NCBI GenBank assembly: GCA_034440635.1
Contig: JAOTON010001027.1
Span: 1,142,001 to 1,206,000, forward strand
DNA from: Lepas anatifera
Lineage: Eukaryota; Arthropoda; Thecostraca; Lepadidae
DNA length: 64,000 bases
Direction of reading: 5' to 3'
Shown here one piece after another: positions 34,772-46,193 of the stretch (positions are counted from its first letter, which is position 1; the number at the start of each line of letters is the position of its first letter). The position numbers and the translations under genes are program-made. The notes beneath the pieces were generated by a model. The model did no database searches, had not been told where the DNA came from, and was given only the letters and a program-made list of their open reading frames with translations.

Positions 34772-37700
34772 ATGAAGACTGTGAGTGTGAAGCCGAGTGG
34801 TTGGAGCAGTTTGCTGGCTTGGTATAGGTTCCCAGCGACATTTGCGCTCCTCTGCAGACATCTGTGTCTGCGGTGACCAGAACAGGCGTTGTTGGGTTAC
34901 CCCACTGTGACTTCGGGTGGGAATGGGTATCGCCCTGTTCCGCTTACGCTTGTAAATTACTGGAGTGATAGAAGGATAGAAGCTACTTCTGGAGATAGTG
35001 GAGAGGATAGGAGCTTTTCAAATGATACGCGATTAATTCTTCTAAAACCCAATGCTGTTCTCCTCACATTTGTCGTCCAAAAAGTCTCAGCGGAGATCTT
35101 TGTTTTTAGAAACACGTGAAAAACTCTAGGGTATTATTTAGGCGAACATGCAAATATGTTGGCGAAAAGCAAAACATGACAGAAAAAAACAAAGATAAGA
35201 TTTAAATCCGCATGCATGATGCATAATATCGGTCATTGATTGGGGTAACTTGGATATTTTTTCTAGGAAATCACTCGCACTCCAGATATACGTATTCTAG
35301 CTTTCTACATGAGAGGGTAAATAGCCCTCAGCTACCTTTGCAACTGTTGAACGCATGACCCTCCCGCTTATTATTCCCCGTGGGGAACTCCTGGCTTGTA
35401 GAGTTCAGGGATTGCCCGAAATATGTACGGGCCGGAGGGGGGGGTTGAGGGTTCATGTATTAACACGCGCATTGACGGGGGTCTGAGCCACCTTCGCTTT
35501 GACGGGGGGGCGGGTACCCGCCCCGCTAAGATCTCGAGAACTACGGTAGGTAGCGAAAAACGGTAAACGGCGTTGGGTTGCCCATCCACTTCTCCATCGA
35601 AAACATTTCGAACATTTTTTTCAGGTCACATTTAAGGTCACGAGAGGTCAAAACATGCCGTAATAGGGATAACATGTAAATTAAGTTTTTTGGCCATTAC
35701 ATCTGAACAAGTAAAGATAGAGAAAAATGACTGGAACGATATGAATCCTCTCAGCAAGCCGAATCGAATGATATATAATTTGACCTTGCTAGGTCAAATC
35801 AAGGATTTGACCTGACCTGAGGTCAGGTCAGGGTCAAATTATATAAAATGCATATCATTATATCATTAGAACCGCAAAGCCCAGGCGAGTCTAATGCAGC
35901 TAAACCAAATGATCTATCACCATCCGTTACTGAGTTATTCCGTAAAAACAATTTTTCCCATGTATTTCCAATGGAGAGGTCATACCTCGTACCTGACCTT
36001 AGGTAATCGATATAAAAAATACCGGAACATATTTTAGAGAACTCGGTGGGGCCATTATGTGATATGAGTTTCAATCGGATAAGTTCACCCTGCCCTGACT
36101 TATGCTATCTTAAACTTTTTTTGAGGTCGGGTCACTTGACCTGTACTGGTGACCTGACCTGAGATGACCTAACCTTAAAATTTTCACAGAAGTTGTAAAA
36201 ATGATGAGGGAAAAGGTATGCCATGTACGGCGGCGCTACACGCCGCCCGTTTTTTGCTATCTCCGAAAAACCCGAGGGGGGCGGGTGCCCCCCCCTCCCC
36301 GTCAATGCGCGTGTTAACTATCGTGAGCACCAATGTACCCCTCACCATTTAGGCTTCTGACTAGGGTCATTACCTTACGATGCACCCTTTTCAATAACGT
36401 CGCTGCTGGGCTGCTCATAAACACTACCATCATCTCCTACCACTTTCTCCTCGAACTTACCCGGGTAGTTATCTTTATTGAAGATAACGACCGACCAGTC
36501 CTCGTACGTCGGCCTTACGACAATGATCTCGTCCCTGATAAGACTTAATATTGCTTCATCTTCTCCTGTCATTTTACTACTAATGCACTTTTTGAGACCC
36601 CTTATTATAGCGGTAGTGACCTCGCCCAAGTACACATCCAGCCAAGGACCCCTGCCTTTCGGTGGTGTCCACGTAAAGTCCCTAAATCAACTGTCTGTAT
36701 CTGGTGGTGCCTTGCCCATCCCCGTGCCTCTTGTTCTCTCCCTGATTAGAATTCCCTTAATCTTATAAGTCTCGCACACTTCCCTAGCTCTGCAACCAGC
36801 TGAGCTACCGTCTGGTTCGATGGTACAAAAGATAGGTCCAACTAGAGTACCCCTCATCCACGTTCGATAAGGTTCAGTCCAACATGTTGACTACCTCAAC
36901 CTCATCAGCCTGCCGTCGTACCAGTACCTCTGTGAACGGAGGCGGCCCGCTGAATGTTCAGATATTATCATTGACAAGCCTCTCAGCACCCAGCTTCTAC
37001 TCCTTACCGACCATCGTTGCCCTGCGTTTGAGTTATATCTTCCCCAGTCCTCTCCTTCTTTTCTCTCTCTCTCTCTCTCTTTCCTAACTTACCCGATCCT
37101 CTCGCCCAGATCACATATAATGTTCTGCAACTCCTGGTCTCATCCAAGCCTTCCTCTACCGGGCATGTAACCGATTTGGCCCCGGCATCCCCTCTTCTCA
37201 CACAGGTGTCTGGTAGAGCTACTAGACAACAGCTCTTTTTTAGGTTTGTTCTCCTTACTCGCGCCTCGCTTCCCGTCCGCTCCATGTCAATCGTACCAGT
37301 GCTTTCGGCGTGTTCCCTTGGTACCCAACATACTAACATGTTGCAGCACCTACTCAAACTCAGCTGCAAGTAACTACGAGGACCTGACCTCCAACCGTCA
37401 CGCCACAACACTGGCCTTAATTCGCAACCACCACGACACAACACTGGTCTCTACTCTCCAACACCACGGCACTTTACTGGTCCTAATTCCAAACCACCAC
37501 GTCAAAGTACTGGTCCTAACTTCCAACTAACACGGCACATCACTGATCCTAAGTCCTAACCACCACGGGACAATACTGATCCTAATTCCCAACCAAAACG
37601 GCACAGTAATGTTCTTAAGTCTCAATCATCACGTCACAGTATTGGTCCTTATTTTCAACCCCTTCGGCACATCGCTGGTCTTAACTCCCTACAACCTCAG

Positions 37701-40700
37701 CACATCTCTGGTCCTAGCCCCGTACCACCACTGCACTGCATTGCTCCAATTGTCAACCACCATGTCACAGTGCTACTCCTGACTCCCAACAAACAAGTGG
37801 CAGTACTGGTCCTTATTCCCACCCACTACGGCACATCAGTGGTCCTGATTCCTTAACACTACCGTTCTCGTGGCAAGGTCTACTATGGAGAATCTTCCCC
37901 GCACATCAGCACTCATGAGTGCCTACTTAGCATGCAAGCACTTGCCCTTGACATAATTTTATTATTATTATTATTATTAAAACGTGTTGGTGTCGTTTCA
38001 GTTCATTCTCCTGTGCCTCGTAGCTGTGGCCTTGTGCCAAGACGACAAGGATGCCAAAATTGTCAACTACCAGTCTGGGATCGCGGAAGATGGTGGATTC
38101 GACCTCACGTAAGTAATGCAGGAGAGCAACGTGTACCATAGAGTATATTATAAGCTGAACGGGAGCAAGCAATATTTCATTGTGACTGCGTGGTCGCTGA
38201 GCTCAGTAAAATAAAAGAATAGTCTGGTGACTTAATTCATTCTACAACTGTGTCCTTTTCTAATGGCTAAATTTATGTCATGCGACGCATAAAATTTGTA
38301 CTGGAGATAATATTTAAACGATGTACTTAATTTTCACAACATCTAGCTATCATTAGATAAAAAACAGCCGTGCCGGCACTTAAGTTATTTATTTTAAAGG
38401 GAATATGACGCCGTGGCGCAATTACAAACTGCAGCGGTTTCAGGGACAATCTTTACTGAACGCAATGTATATTTGTTTGTTTACACAGGAAATAAGCCTA
38501 ATATTTCGTTATATTTTCTTTTCCTCTGTTAGAGGTAAGAAGTCTACGAATCAGCGTCATGCCAAATCGGCCCACGATTTGGTAACATTTTGTGCCAGAC
38601 TGAACCTTTTCTCGGCCGGGAATGAATCCGAATACAAATGAAGTGCTTTCAATTAAAGGAGGCTCTAACATATTAAGAATAAAATCGACACCAATTCTGC
38701 TATTTTCCAAAAAGAATTCCTCACGCCCGGTCAAAATCATTTTTGAGGACAAAGTGGGCATTTAGCTGTGTTCACCTTGGCCCTCACAAATCCTCCCTCC
38801 TGCCGAATCCACAGAGTTTGTAGCCCCCGCGACCTCTCACTCCGTCGCCCTGCGTGCGGGCACAGGCGTGAGAAGCTCCAGGGTCACCTCCTTCAGCTGC
38901 AGCAGCTCCTCTCTGCTCATCTCACATGTCATGATCGGCTCCTGGGGGCTCCCGTCACCAGCTGATCAGATTTTCCAGCTTCTCTGCCGAAATGTGCCGT
39001 TCGGGGCGCTTTCTAGCCCGTGGTTACATTACAACCTCTCCCTCCGCCTTAGGATCGGTCTCACTGCAAAGCTCCTCTCTGCTCTATCCGTGCTGTTCTG
39101 CATGGGGAGCAGAATTGCCTCGCTATGGATGTTCCACGCAGAGCGTCGTGGGCTGGGAATCAGCAGCCTCCACACTTGCGACCACTGACGTCTAAACAAC
39201 TTCATACAGAACGTGCCCGTGCTCTTCTAGGAAGCGAGGTTTTAGATTCATCAAAAAGAAGATGGAAAAGTAGATGGACGTTAAGTGAGTCACAATTATC
39301 TCCAGCTAACCCTGAAGCCTAAATTCCTTCGCCGAGAGCTCCAGAAAGGCGCTTCCGATGTTGATCCATCGGCAGTGGACGCAGTTACCGGTCTTTCGCA
39401 GTTCCAAGTCTCGCAGTAATTCATCCGTCCCCACAGCTTAATCCTTGCCCCGGTGGCGGGTAGGGGCCACCTTCGCCCTGGTGGGGGGGGGGCTAAAAAA
39501 GACCCCCACGATCTCAAAAACTAAGAGAGCTAGAAAAAGCGCAAAACGGCAATCGAAAGCTCTTCGAAAATGATATCGAAAATACTTCCGTCATTTTTCT
39601 CTTCAGGTCAATATCAAGGTCACCAGAGGTCAAAATAGGTCAAAATCGTTAATATGAGGTGTACTAAGAAAACCTAATATATCTCAGGAATTATGATAGC
39701 TAGACACATTTTTCTAACACCATTCGAAATCTCTTGAGTTGCTCTTTCATTGCATTGGCATTCATTTTCGTGTCAGGTCAAAGCCTAGGGAGCTACAGGT
39801 CACTGAATATTGGGAATGTTCTTGGGAATGTCCATAGCCACCCATGCATAAGGGCGTTTCCTTTTTCACTAATAAATTCCAAACCAAGCAAGATACAGCC
39901 ATAGTTGATGCACCATTGGAATCGTCTGGTCAATACGAATCGAATGATACATAATATTGCTGTCAGGTCAAATTTGAAAAGTTGACCTGGCCCAGGTCAA
40001 CGGTCTGACCCAACTTGACCTGGCATAGTCATGATGTATATCATTTGACTTGCAGTGACTATACAAACACTTGGGTGATAAAATAAAAGTTCTATCTTTG
40101 TTTATTCAAAATTTATAGAGTAAAACACCAAAAAATGTTTATTTGACCTAAGGTGACCTTTCAAGGGTCACAAGCCAAATTTTTTACATCAACTTCAGAA
40201 ATGAGGTAAGATCAGGCCGCAACCGATGTTTGAAGTTGATTCCATCCATACTTACTGAGAAAAGCTCATTTCGTGATTTTCGCCATGTATTTACAATGGG
40301 GAGGTCATGCTCTGCACATGACCTTAGGTCATCAATATCAACAATCCCGGAACATATGTTGTAGCTCCTGGTGGGCCCAATATGTGATATGAGTTTCAAC
40401 TTGATCTATTAACCCGCCTTTTAGGTATGCAGTCCTAAACATTTTTTGAGGTGAGGTCACTTCACCTGGCCTGGTGACCTGACCTTATATGACCTTGAGC
40501 TAAAATTTTCAGGAAAGATGTAAAAATGATGAAGGAATAGCTAGACCAAGTTTGGCGGCGCTGCGCGCCGCCGTTTTTTTGGTCACTTCGGAAAAACCCG
40601 AGGGGGGTCTAAAAGACCCCCACCCGGGCGAAGGTTAATATCTCAGAAACGCCAGATTTACATCCCTTGGCAGGGAATTTTTATTATCGGGAGAGAGGAG

Positions 40701-42878
40701 AATCAGGTCAGTTTTCATCGAGATGGCCGGGAAGCTTAGGTCCAGAGGTCGGAACAAGCGCCTAAGTGTCACCAAGGAAATTTCAAACCAAACATTGTCC
40801 GACCAGAAATGTTTTGGAGATTTGGCACCAAAAGCGGATTGTTTCGCAGACCTTCTGAATGTTTCTATATCTTAAAGGGAGATACACGAAAAAAGTATTA
40901 TTGTGGTTTCGCGCTATTTGAAAAATCCTGATTACGAAACTGTCAATTATCTTTGTATCTTCGGCAAAATTTTGGGAGGCCACCCATTTATTATCGAAAT
41001 AGGCTAACAGTTCCGATAAAATGCTGAAACCTTCATCCATCACTTACTTTTCGAAAACTATTTAAAGTTGAAAAGTAATGTATTGTTTGTAACAAAAATG
41101 TCTGTTCTCCTGTATTTGTATTTGAACTAATTTTAAAAAGCCTTTAAAAAATACAAAATTAATTAGTTTGCCCTAGAAACGGAAGAAAACATAATTACTC
41201 AAGTCTTCAGCCGTTTTCGTACCTCGGGTCCTGTGTCGTCTTCTGCTTCAACCCCAGGATGACGAAGCTTTTGCGTCAGAAAGGTCACGTGACCCCCTAT
41301 GAGGTGGCTGTAGGTTCTGATTGGTCAATTGTGATTTCTTAGAAGTCCTATATTTATGTTTAAATATTGTTTTTGAATGTAGATTTTTTTAAATAACTTC
41401 ATTTAATAGTTTTAAACTTTAAAATTACAGCTTAGGAAAAATGGGACCGGTTGTTTAGAGAATTTGATAGCCTTAGCCGGGAGTACGTCACTTACATCGA
41501 TAAGAGGTGTACCGGTAAAGTCGTCTGGATATGTTGACTTTGAGAGCAATTTTAAGGCATTTGCAGGCCGAATTCGCAAAAATGAGAATAGGACTTCTGA
41601 AACAGCTTTTTGTGACCTTTTCATCTAGCCAATAAAAATTGTTTCGCGTATCTCCCTTTAAAGAGCGCATTGACCGACTGAGTGTCATTTTTGTTCACGC
41701 TGGTGAGCACAATCTTACCTGATTTGTTACCGACTTGATCTCTTTTTGTCACCAACATTGGCGATTTGGCAGATTTTTCGACCTCTGCCTAGGTTTCCCC
41801 TCATGCTCGAAACCGTTCCTAACAGCTTCTCAGGGGGAAACTGTTCTTGGTGGTTGGACCGTCCAACTGTTCGACAAGACCCGGAAGCCAAGCGCATTTG
41901 TGTGGATCTGGCAGATGATACAGTGAAGTTTTCTTACGAACGACGCAATGTCACCTCCCTTGCAGCCTGTGTCGGTGTTGGTTAAGTCCCCGGCAATAAT
42001 CTGCAACGTCTTTTCGATGCCGGGCTACCTCATCCTCTCGGCCCGCTGGTTCGCAACGAGCTCAGCTGGCTACTTCTGTAGCTCATCAATGGTCCTGGAC
42101 ACCTCTTGCTTTTCTCTTGTTTTTAGCACTGGCCTCCCTAAGAATCCTGTTCAAAGCTCTGTAACCATGGTCGGGCCCACGGCCAGGAACGAGGCGTCAG
42201 CGCAAACGTGGCCACTTAATCAAGTCATCCGCATAGGCAGTAGCGACAACTGCAGCTTCCCTGTTTGAGACTTGGGAGCGCAGAGATCATTTTTTTGGGC
42301 TTGACGATGCGGTCTGGCGTGACTTTCTGTTGGGGGTTGGGCCGCTCCTTAGCGGGCCTCCGTGCTGGTGGGATCAATGAACCAGTCTAGATATATCAGT
42401 GTTGTTCCTTTCCCTCCGACTCGTTACTGCTCTCTGCATCCCTTCCTCTCTCCTCTGCCCCTGCAAGTGGACGACAAGCAGCTCCCTGACTGGCGGGCTT
42501 TCCTCTCGGGGGCAGCCGCAGCTTTGGTGTTCCCTGTTCATGCTTTTTCCACATCCTTGAATGTTGATGAAAATTAAATGTTTCCAATGTTGAAAGGTTT
42601 TATGCATTTTCTGCGGCGAACTGGGGCCATCACGCAACATTCTTATGTTTGCCAGGTTCGAGACAACCAACGGTATTTCAGCGACTGAAGAGGGCACTTC
42701 CTACCCAGGAGCGGTCCCCGAAGCCGGTAACTACGTCAGGAGCGGCAGCTACAGCTACACCTGGGAGGGCGTGACCTACACGGTGGAGTGGACCGCTGAC
42801 GAGAACGGCTTCCACCCGCAGGGAGACCATCTTCCCGACTTCGGCCACACTCAGGAGCACATTGGAGCAATTGAATAG
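34772..42878 (+). CDS. RR-1 type cuticle protein (three coding exons)
   Basis: Secreted structural protein of the exoskeleton, expected to bind chitin through a Rebers-Riddiford domain (Pfam Chitin_bind_4). Coding exons: 34772-34780, 38002-38108, 42656-42878. Donors are ACT|GTGAGT and CAC|GTAAGT, acceptors TTTCAG and TTTGCCAG, and phases fit exactly, giving 112 residues. Residues 1-15 are a signal peptide (MKTFILLCLVAVALC). A linker with AKIVNYQSGIAEDGGF follows. The domain occupies about residues 36-99, with G69-S-Y-S-Y, EGVTYTVEW and TADENGFHPQGDHLP, the RR-1 hallmark. The very short first exon ending just after Met-Lys is the classic arthropod cuticle gene layout. No frameshift is seen. 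The paralogue is not identified. Confidence 0.92.
35371..36640 (-). pseudogene. Penelope-like element reverse-transcriptase fragment, split by E9
   Basis: Two minus-strand pieces resemble the region before the reverse-transcriptase core of Penelope-like retroelements. The upstream piece (36375-36635) contains LIRDEIIVVRPTYEDWSVVI, then KDNYPGKFEEKVV, DDGSVYEQ and DVIEKG, like the family's 'DKG-x-VV-x-D-x-x-x-Y' block. The downstream piece (about 35371-35462) contains FRAIPELYKPGVPHG, like the 'YGLPKIHKPGVPLRP' block. TTAA element E9 lies exactly between them. Frames are broken and no catalytic motif is seen. It is in the first intron of the cuticle gene, antisense to it. Confidence 0.55.
35460..36317 (-). 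mobile_element. TTAA-flanked GGTCA-array element in cuticle intron 1 (E9)
   Basis: An 858-bp element from TTAA 35460-35463 to TTAA 36314-36317. Both ends start TTAACACGCGCATTGACGGG read inward. I count about 17 GGTCA/TGACC pentamers, against fewer than two expected by chance. They include a palindromic cluster at 35806-35838 (TGACC TGACC then GGTCA GGTCA GGGTCA) that lies within a longer A/T-flanked inverted repeat, and AGGTCAAGTGACCC on the minus strand near 36130. Inverted relative to E3. Confidence 0.85.
37063..37081. repeat. (CT)n microsatellite
   Basis: An uninterrupted run of about nine CT dinucleotides in the first intron of the cuticle gene; it accounts for the RERERE stretch in a minus-strand open frame. 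Confidence 0.85.
37386..37860. repeat. Minisatellite of about 33-36-bp units in cuticle intron 1
   Basis: About 13-14 diverged units of the type CACCACGGCACA-(A/G)TACTGGTCCTAATTCCCAAC follow one another. The ACTGGTCCTAA core is best conserved. No coding potential. Confidence 0.75.
37962..37979. repeat. (TTA)n microsatellite next to exon 2
   Basis: Six TTA units ending about 22 bp before the acceptor of cuticle exon 2. Length variation here could affect the branch-point region; that consequence is inference. Confidence 0.8.
38002..38108 (+). CDS. Cuticle protein exon 2
   Basis: 107 nt between GTTTCAG and GTAAGT. It encodes the rest of the signal peptide from Phe4 and the N-terminal mature region to the Thr39 codon, split after two bases (phase 2). 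A (TTA)n microsatellite sits just upstream at about 37962-37979, close to where a branch point would lie. Confidence 0.88.
39438..40638 (-). mobile_element. TTAA-flanked GGTCA-array element in cuticle intron 2 (E10)
   Basis: A 1.2 kb inverted copy of E1, from TTAA 39438-39441 to TTAA 40635-40638. Ends are TTAATCCTTGCCCCGGTGGC and, on the other strand, TTAACCTTCGCCCGGGTG. It carries the GC hairpin GGCGGCGC-TGC-GCGCCGCC (40554-40572) and the TGACCTAAGGT and GGTCA clusters seen in E1. It is similar to E1 over its whole length, so the copies are relatively recent. Confidence 0.85.
40872..41661. mobile_element. MITE with TTAAAGGGAGATAC ends
   Basis: About 790 bp. The left tip TTAAAGGGAGATACACGAAA and right tip, reverse complemented, TTAAAGGGAGATACGCGAAA form about 20-bp terminal repeats, with TTAA at each tip. 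It is A/T-rich inside, with weak minus-strand frames only. It lies in the second intron of the cuticle gene, about 0.2 kb after E10. Confidence 0.65.
42140..42265 (-). pseudogene. Possible reverse-transcriptase remnant (YADD-like)
   Basis: On the minus strand, 42250-42210 translates as VVATAYADDLIKW, resembling the A/F-x-YADD catalytic box of LINE reverse transcriptases. Upstream and downstream the other expected motifs are absent or broken, so this is either a heavily decayed fragment or coincidence. It is in the second intron of the cuticle gene. Confidence 0.3.
42656..42878 (+). CDS. Cuticle protein exon 3 (chitin-binding domain)
   Basis: Starts after TTATGTTTGCCAG and supplies the last base of the Thr39 codon, then FETTNGISATEEGTSYPGAV through the RR-1 motif to the TAG at 42876-42878. 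The in-frame ATG at 42645 lies in the intron and is not a start: the residues it would add (MFAR) span the acceptor. Confidence 0.9.
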
Positions 42879-43208
42879 TAACACTTCTCCCACAATGTCT
42901 GTATCAATGGTCCAAGTTCATTTATGTACGGGATCAACTGATTCAACTAGTCCGTTGATCCACGTAAAAAAAACAAGTGGAGGTGTGAAAAATCTAACGA
43001 CGATCATTTTCGGTTGAACTGGTCTGAACTCCTCGTCTGGACTGTAGCGAATGAGCCGAAACTGATATACGTACCGAACGATGTATCAACTAAATGACGG
43101 CTCAGTGCTTTTGTTGCAGCCAAATGTCCTCTTGTCTGTGTTATATCCCAACGTCCATTTGTACCAGTGTTAGTCTGTTGTTATTTGTTAAACTCTGCTT
43201 GACGTTGA

Positions 43209-43214
43209 AATAAA
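43209..43214 (+). terminator. Polyadenylation signal of the cuticle gene
   Basis: AATAAA at 43209-43214, 331 bp after the stop codon, followed within 25 bp by a G/T-rich stretch (GCGTTGTTTTCTTCTTGG). This is the only canonical signal near the end of the gene. Confidence 0.8.
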
Positions 43215-43236
43215 GTTTGATGAGCTAAGCGCGTTG

Positions 43237-43469
43237 TTTTCTTCTTGGATCATTCTGCAGCAGCTGCAGCTGAATGTTTGATGCAGGGGCAGATGCGCCA
43301 TTTTCGAAGGGAGTGGGAGCGGCACCACATATAATTAGACAATAGCGTCACGATTAGTCATCAGGTAGCCAAGAAGCATCGGATCATGACGACCGGATGC
43401 CGGTACTCGCCGCCCGGTGAAGGTCTTTCAGGTGGGCGCCAGGCTAAAGCATTAAAAATTGCTTGGGTT
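43237..43469. other. 3' flank of the cuticle gene
   Basis: Follows the polyadenylation region. No features beyond generic sequence are visible up to the SINE remnant. Confidence 0.3.
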
Positions 43470-43640
43470 TCAGGAAGCACCACCTATCGAAGCTCAACGG
43501 TGTTGCTCGCCCTGTTGGGAGGAAATTGGGATATTAAATAGACTTATTTACAGACTCTGCCGTGACTTGAATCCGGACCTGTGGGTCAGGATACATGGAT
43601 GCCATTCACTGTACCACTCTTCCCCGGGCTATATCATTGT
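43470..43640 (-). mobile_element. Degenerate tRNA-derived SINE
   Basis: On the minus strand CCGGGGAAGAGTGGTACAG.. GGTCCGGATTCAAGTCACGG resembles the tRNA-like head of the 47484-47666 SINE, followed by AAATAAGTC and CCAACAGGG-like body sequence. Box B is decayed (GGATTCAAGTC). Confidence 0.6.
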
Positions 43641-45914
43641 GACAAAATAAAGAAATAAGTATCAGCATAGGCGGCGGAACGGGGGTAACTATGTCCTCCC
43701 TTCAATGAACCAGGGGGCACCACCATTGCAGTGTCCCGTCTTAAATCGTCTAAGATAGTAAGACAAACAGGGCATGGTGCGTCTGCCCCCTTCTCCCCCC
43801 CACTGTTCATCAAAACATTCCTCATTCCAGTGAAACCGGGGAAAATCTTTAAGGTATCAAGGAGTCCAAATCCGACGGTTTTTTATTTTAGAAGTTATAT
43901 TCCATTGTCAGCACGAATTGGTAAATCCCCTTACCCATTCAGGCTTGCCGACCGGCAAGACAATCAGCGTTGCCACCGGTGGCAGCGCTATGCATAATAT
44001 AAACATGTTTGCCTTTTGGTCTATTCTAGCTCTATATTTTGTTCACCAAGTTTGCATTTTTCCAACTGTGGCCTTGCCACCCACGTTTAACCTGTCGATA
44101 TAATCATATATTCCACAGCAGTTCCAACAACCAGACACTGACTCTATCAGCACATCCCCCCGAACATTTTATTATTGTCTACAACCCAGTCTGATGGGAG
44201 ACGGCTGAAAAGCAAGAAACATTAGCCACGGTAGCGAGATAGGGATATCAATAACAAAGGTTGATGTTACTTCCTATTTTCCGCTTTAGCGTCCCTGCCA
44301 TCGCAGTTTTAGCCTGGAATAGCACATAAATTGTGATCTTTTCAATCATCTGCTCTTGGCACATAGAGGCATGACGCTAGAACACTGTGGGTTGGTGATG
44401 GATGAGGGTCGCTGCCCTGGACCTCCCTCTCACCATATTTACGACCTAAGAATATAGCCGGAGAAACCACCTTGGTTAATCGAGAAAAATCGAGACAAGG
44501 CTAGGTTCCCTTGTATTTTGTATTTTTTGTATTTATCGAACATTTCATTAATGGTGGTCTTCCATGCCGTCGCTATGAAGATGATAATAAATGCTATGGA
44601 GGGAGGTTTAGGATAAGGATGGTTGAGAATGGGGATGGGCAGGAACACCCGGGCGAGGCAGCAGCCACACCGGCGCGATGCTCTCAGCCCCGGGTGAGGT
44701 GGATGGTTGGGGGAAGCACCGGTGACAATAAAACAAAACAAAACTAAAAGATGATGCTAAATGTTCGGTTGTACTTTGCCACTCCACATGCCTGTGTGGT
44801 GCTCTCAACTATTGTTCCATACGTGTGTCCTTGGGTTTTTGTGTTCCTTTAAAATGTTGACTTGTTTACATATTTTTTTGTTTCTATTAATCTTGTTTGT
44901 TGTTGTATCTTGTCTTGTATTATAGTTTAGTCTTGAATGACATAAACCGGTAGGCCTTTTTGAACCTTGGGGGAATTTTTGTTCTGATCCGGTACCCTTT
45001 TCCGGGCACTAAAATCACGTGTGTGGAAAATAGCGAAAAGTAGTGTAATAATGATGGACGACAAGTTCGGAATTATTTTTATTTGCTGTTCTCCTAATGT
45101 TTGCGAATAATTAAGACGATATGCGAGGAGTGAAATACACCATGTGTTCACTTGTTTGGTTACGGATCACCGTATTTTTAAGATTAAAACACATCTCCTC
45201 CCCCCTTCAGCGGGCCTCATGCAGTGACGCTGGATTCCATGCAGCAGCCTTAGCGGACCCCTCAAAACACTTGACTTTTTAGAGCACATCGGAAAGCTTT
45301 GTACAGTTCTGTAACAGCATTGTTTTACCACTGGCTCCTACAAAAAATATAAACCTGGTCCTGCGTATAGAAAAAGGGGAAATGCTGCAGGATAATCCCT
45401 TTGAACACGCGAAGTGTCAGATTTTCTATATATGCCATCGGTTTTATTAATTCTTAATAGGTTTGTGCCTAGCTCTGCGACCCTCTACTGCTTTAAGGGC
45501 ACAAAAATAGAGATGAAATGTATTTTAGGACTGTTTTCTGTTCACCCAATCAAAATACGTTCCTTCAGCACTGTTCTTGCACATGCGTACTAAGATATAA
45601 TTTCAGTCGCATACTGAGAAGAATATTTACGGAAAATACAAGAATATTTTCCGAACCGCATAAGGTAAAAAAGTGATTTTGGGTACCAATATTTTTACTC
45701 TCGCCTTTCTAGCGATGAGTGTGGTTCCTATGCCCTGCTGCAGAGATCGTTGGAAGATTGAGCGTGAATCCTAAATGATTTAGAAGACTTCTATCTGGAG
45801 AGTTCGTTTAAGGGATTTTGAGTTCCTGCTCCTGATAGTTTTGGCAAAGCTGGACAAGTTTGCCAATTCTGGAAATAATTCGGCTGCGGGCATGCGGCAA
45901 AAGGCCTGTTCCGT
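43641..45914. other. Long stretch without recognisable genes
   Basis: CATAGGCGGCGGAACGGGGG near 43666 resembles a hAT MITE tip, but no matching second end is visible. Otherwise only short frames (e.g. 44439-44741 minus, 44927-45151 minus) without domains. Confidence 0.3.
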
Positions 45915-46193
45915 CTGTCAGTACAGTTTTGTCAGCACCAATCAGCGGGCAGCGTTGCGCCTACGTCAGAGGACTGTAGCCCTTCTCCGGGAACGGGTCC
46001 TAGAGGTTTTAGGGGCTGACGGCCTGCTGTTGTGCTGCTGGGAAAACGTAACAGCACAGCAGCGGCAGCCTACTATTTTGTGATTGGTAGATATGTAATT
46101 TTCATTCGGTTAGCAAATGCTAGAGGTGGCTGTGGCGCTGATGTTTCTTTTCCGGAGAGGTTAGAGGGCCTGCTGACAAAACTGTGCTGACAG
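45915..46193. mobile_element. Short inverted-repeat element (CAGTTTTGTCAGCA arms)
   Basis: The arms CTGTCAGTACAGTTTTGTCAGC (45915-45936) and GCTGACAAAACTGTGCTGACAG (46172-46193) are complementary with one or two mismatches. About 280 bp in total. The frame 45841-46083 runs across the left arm and has no known domain. A related arm occurs near 11184-11211. Confidence 0.6.

Noticed and set aside
34497..34841. 114-codon minus-strand open frame over the cuticle promoter
   Set aside because: It overlaps the TATA box, Inr and exon 1 of a well-supported + strand gene and has no recognised domain.
37004..37444. 146-codon minus-strand frame
   Set aside because: It crosses a (CT)n microsatellite and the start of a minisatellite and has no recognised domain.
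42645..42655. Upstream ATG as start of a short cuticle ORF
   Set aside because: It lies before the splice acceptor; joining to exon 2 gives an in-phase signal peptide and full-length domain.
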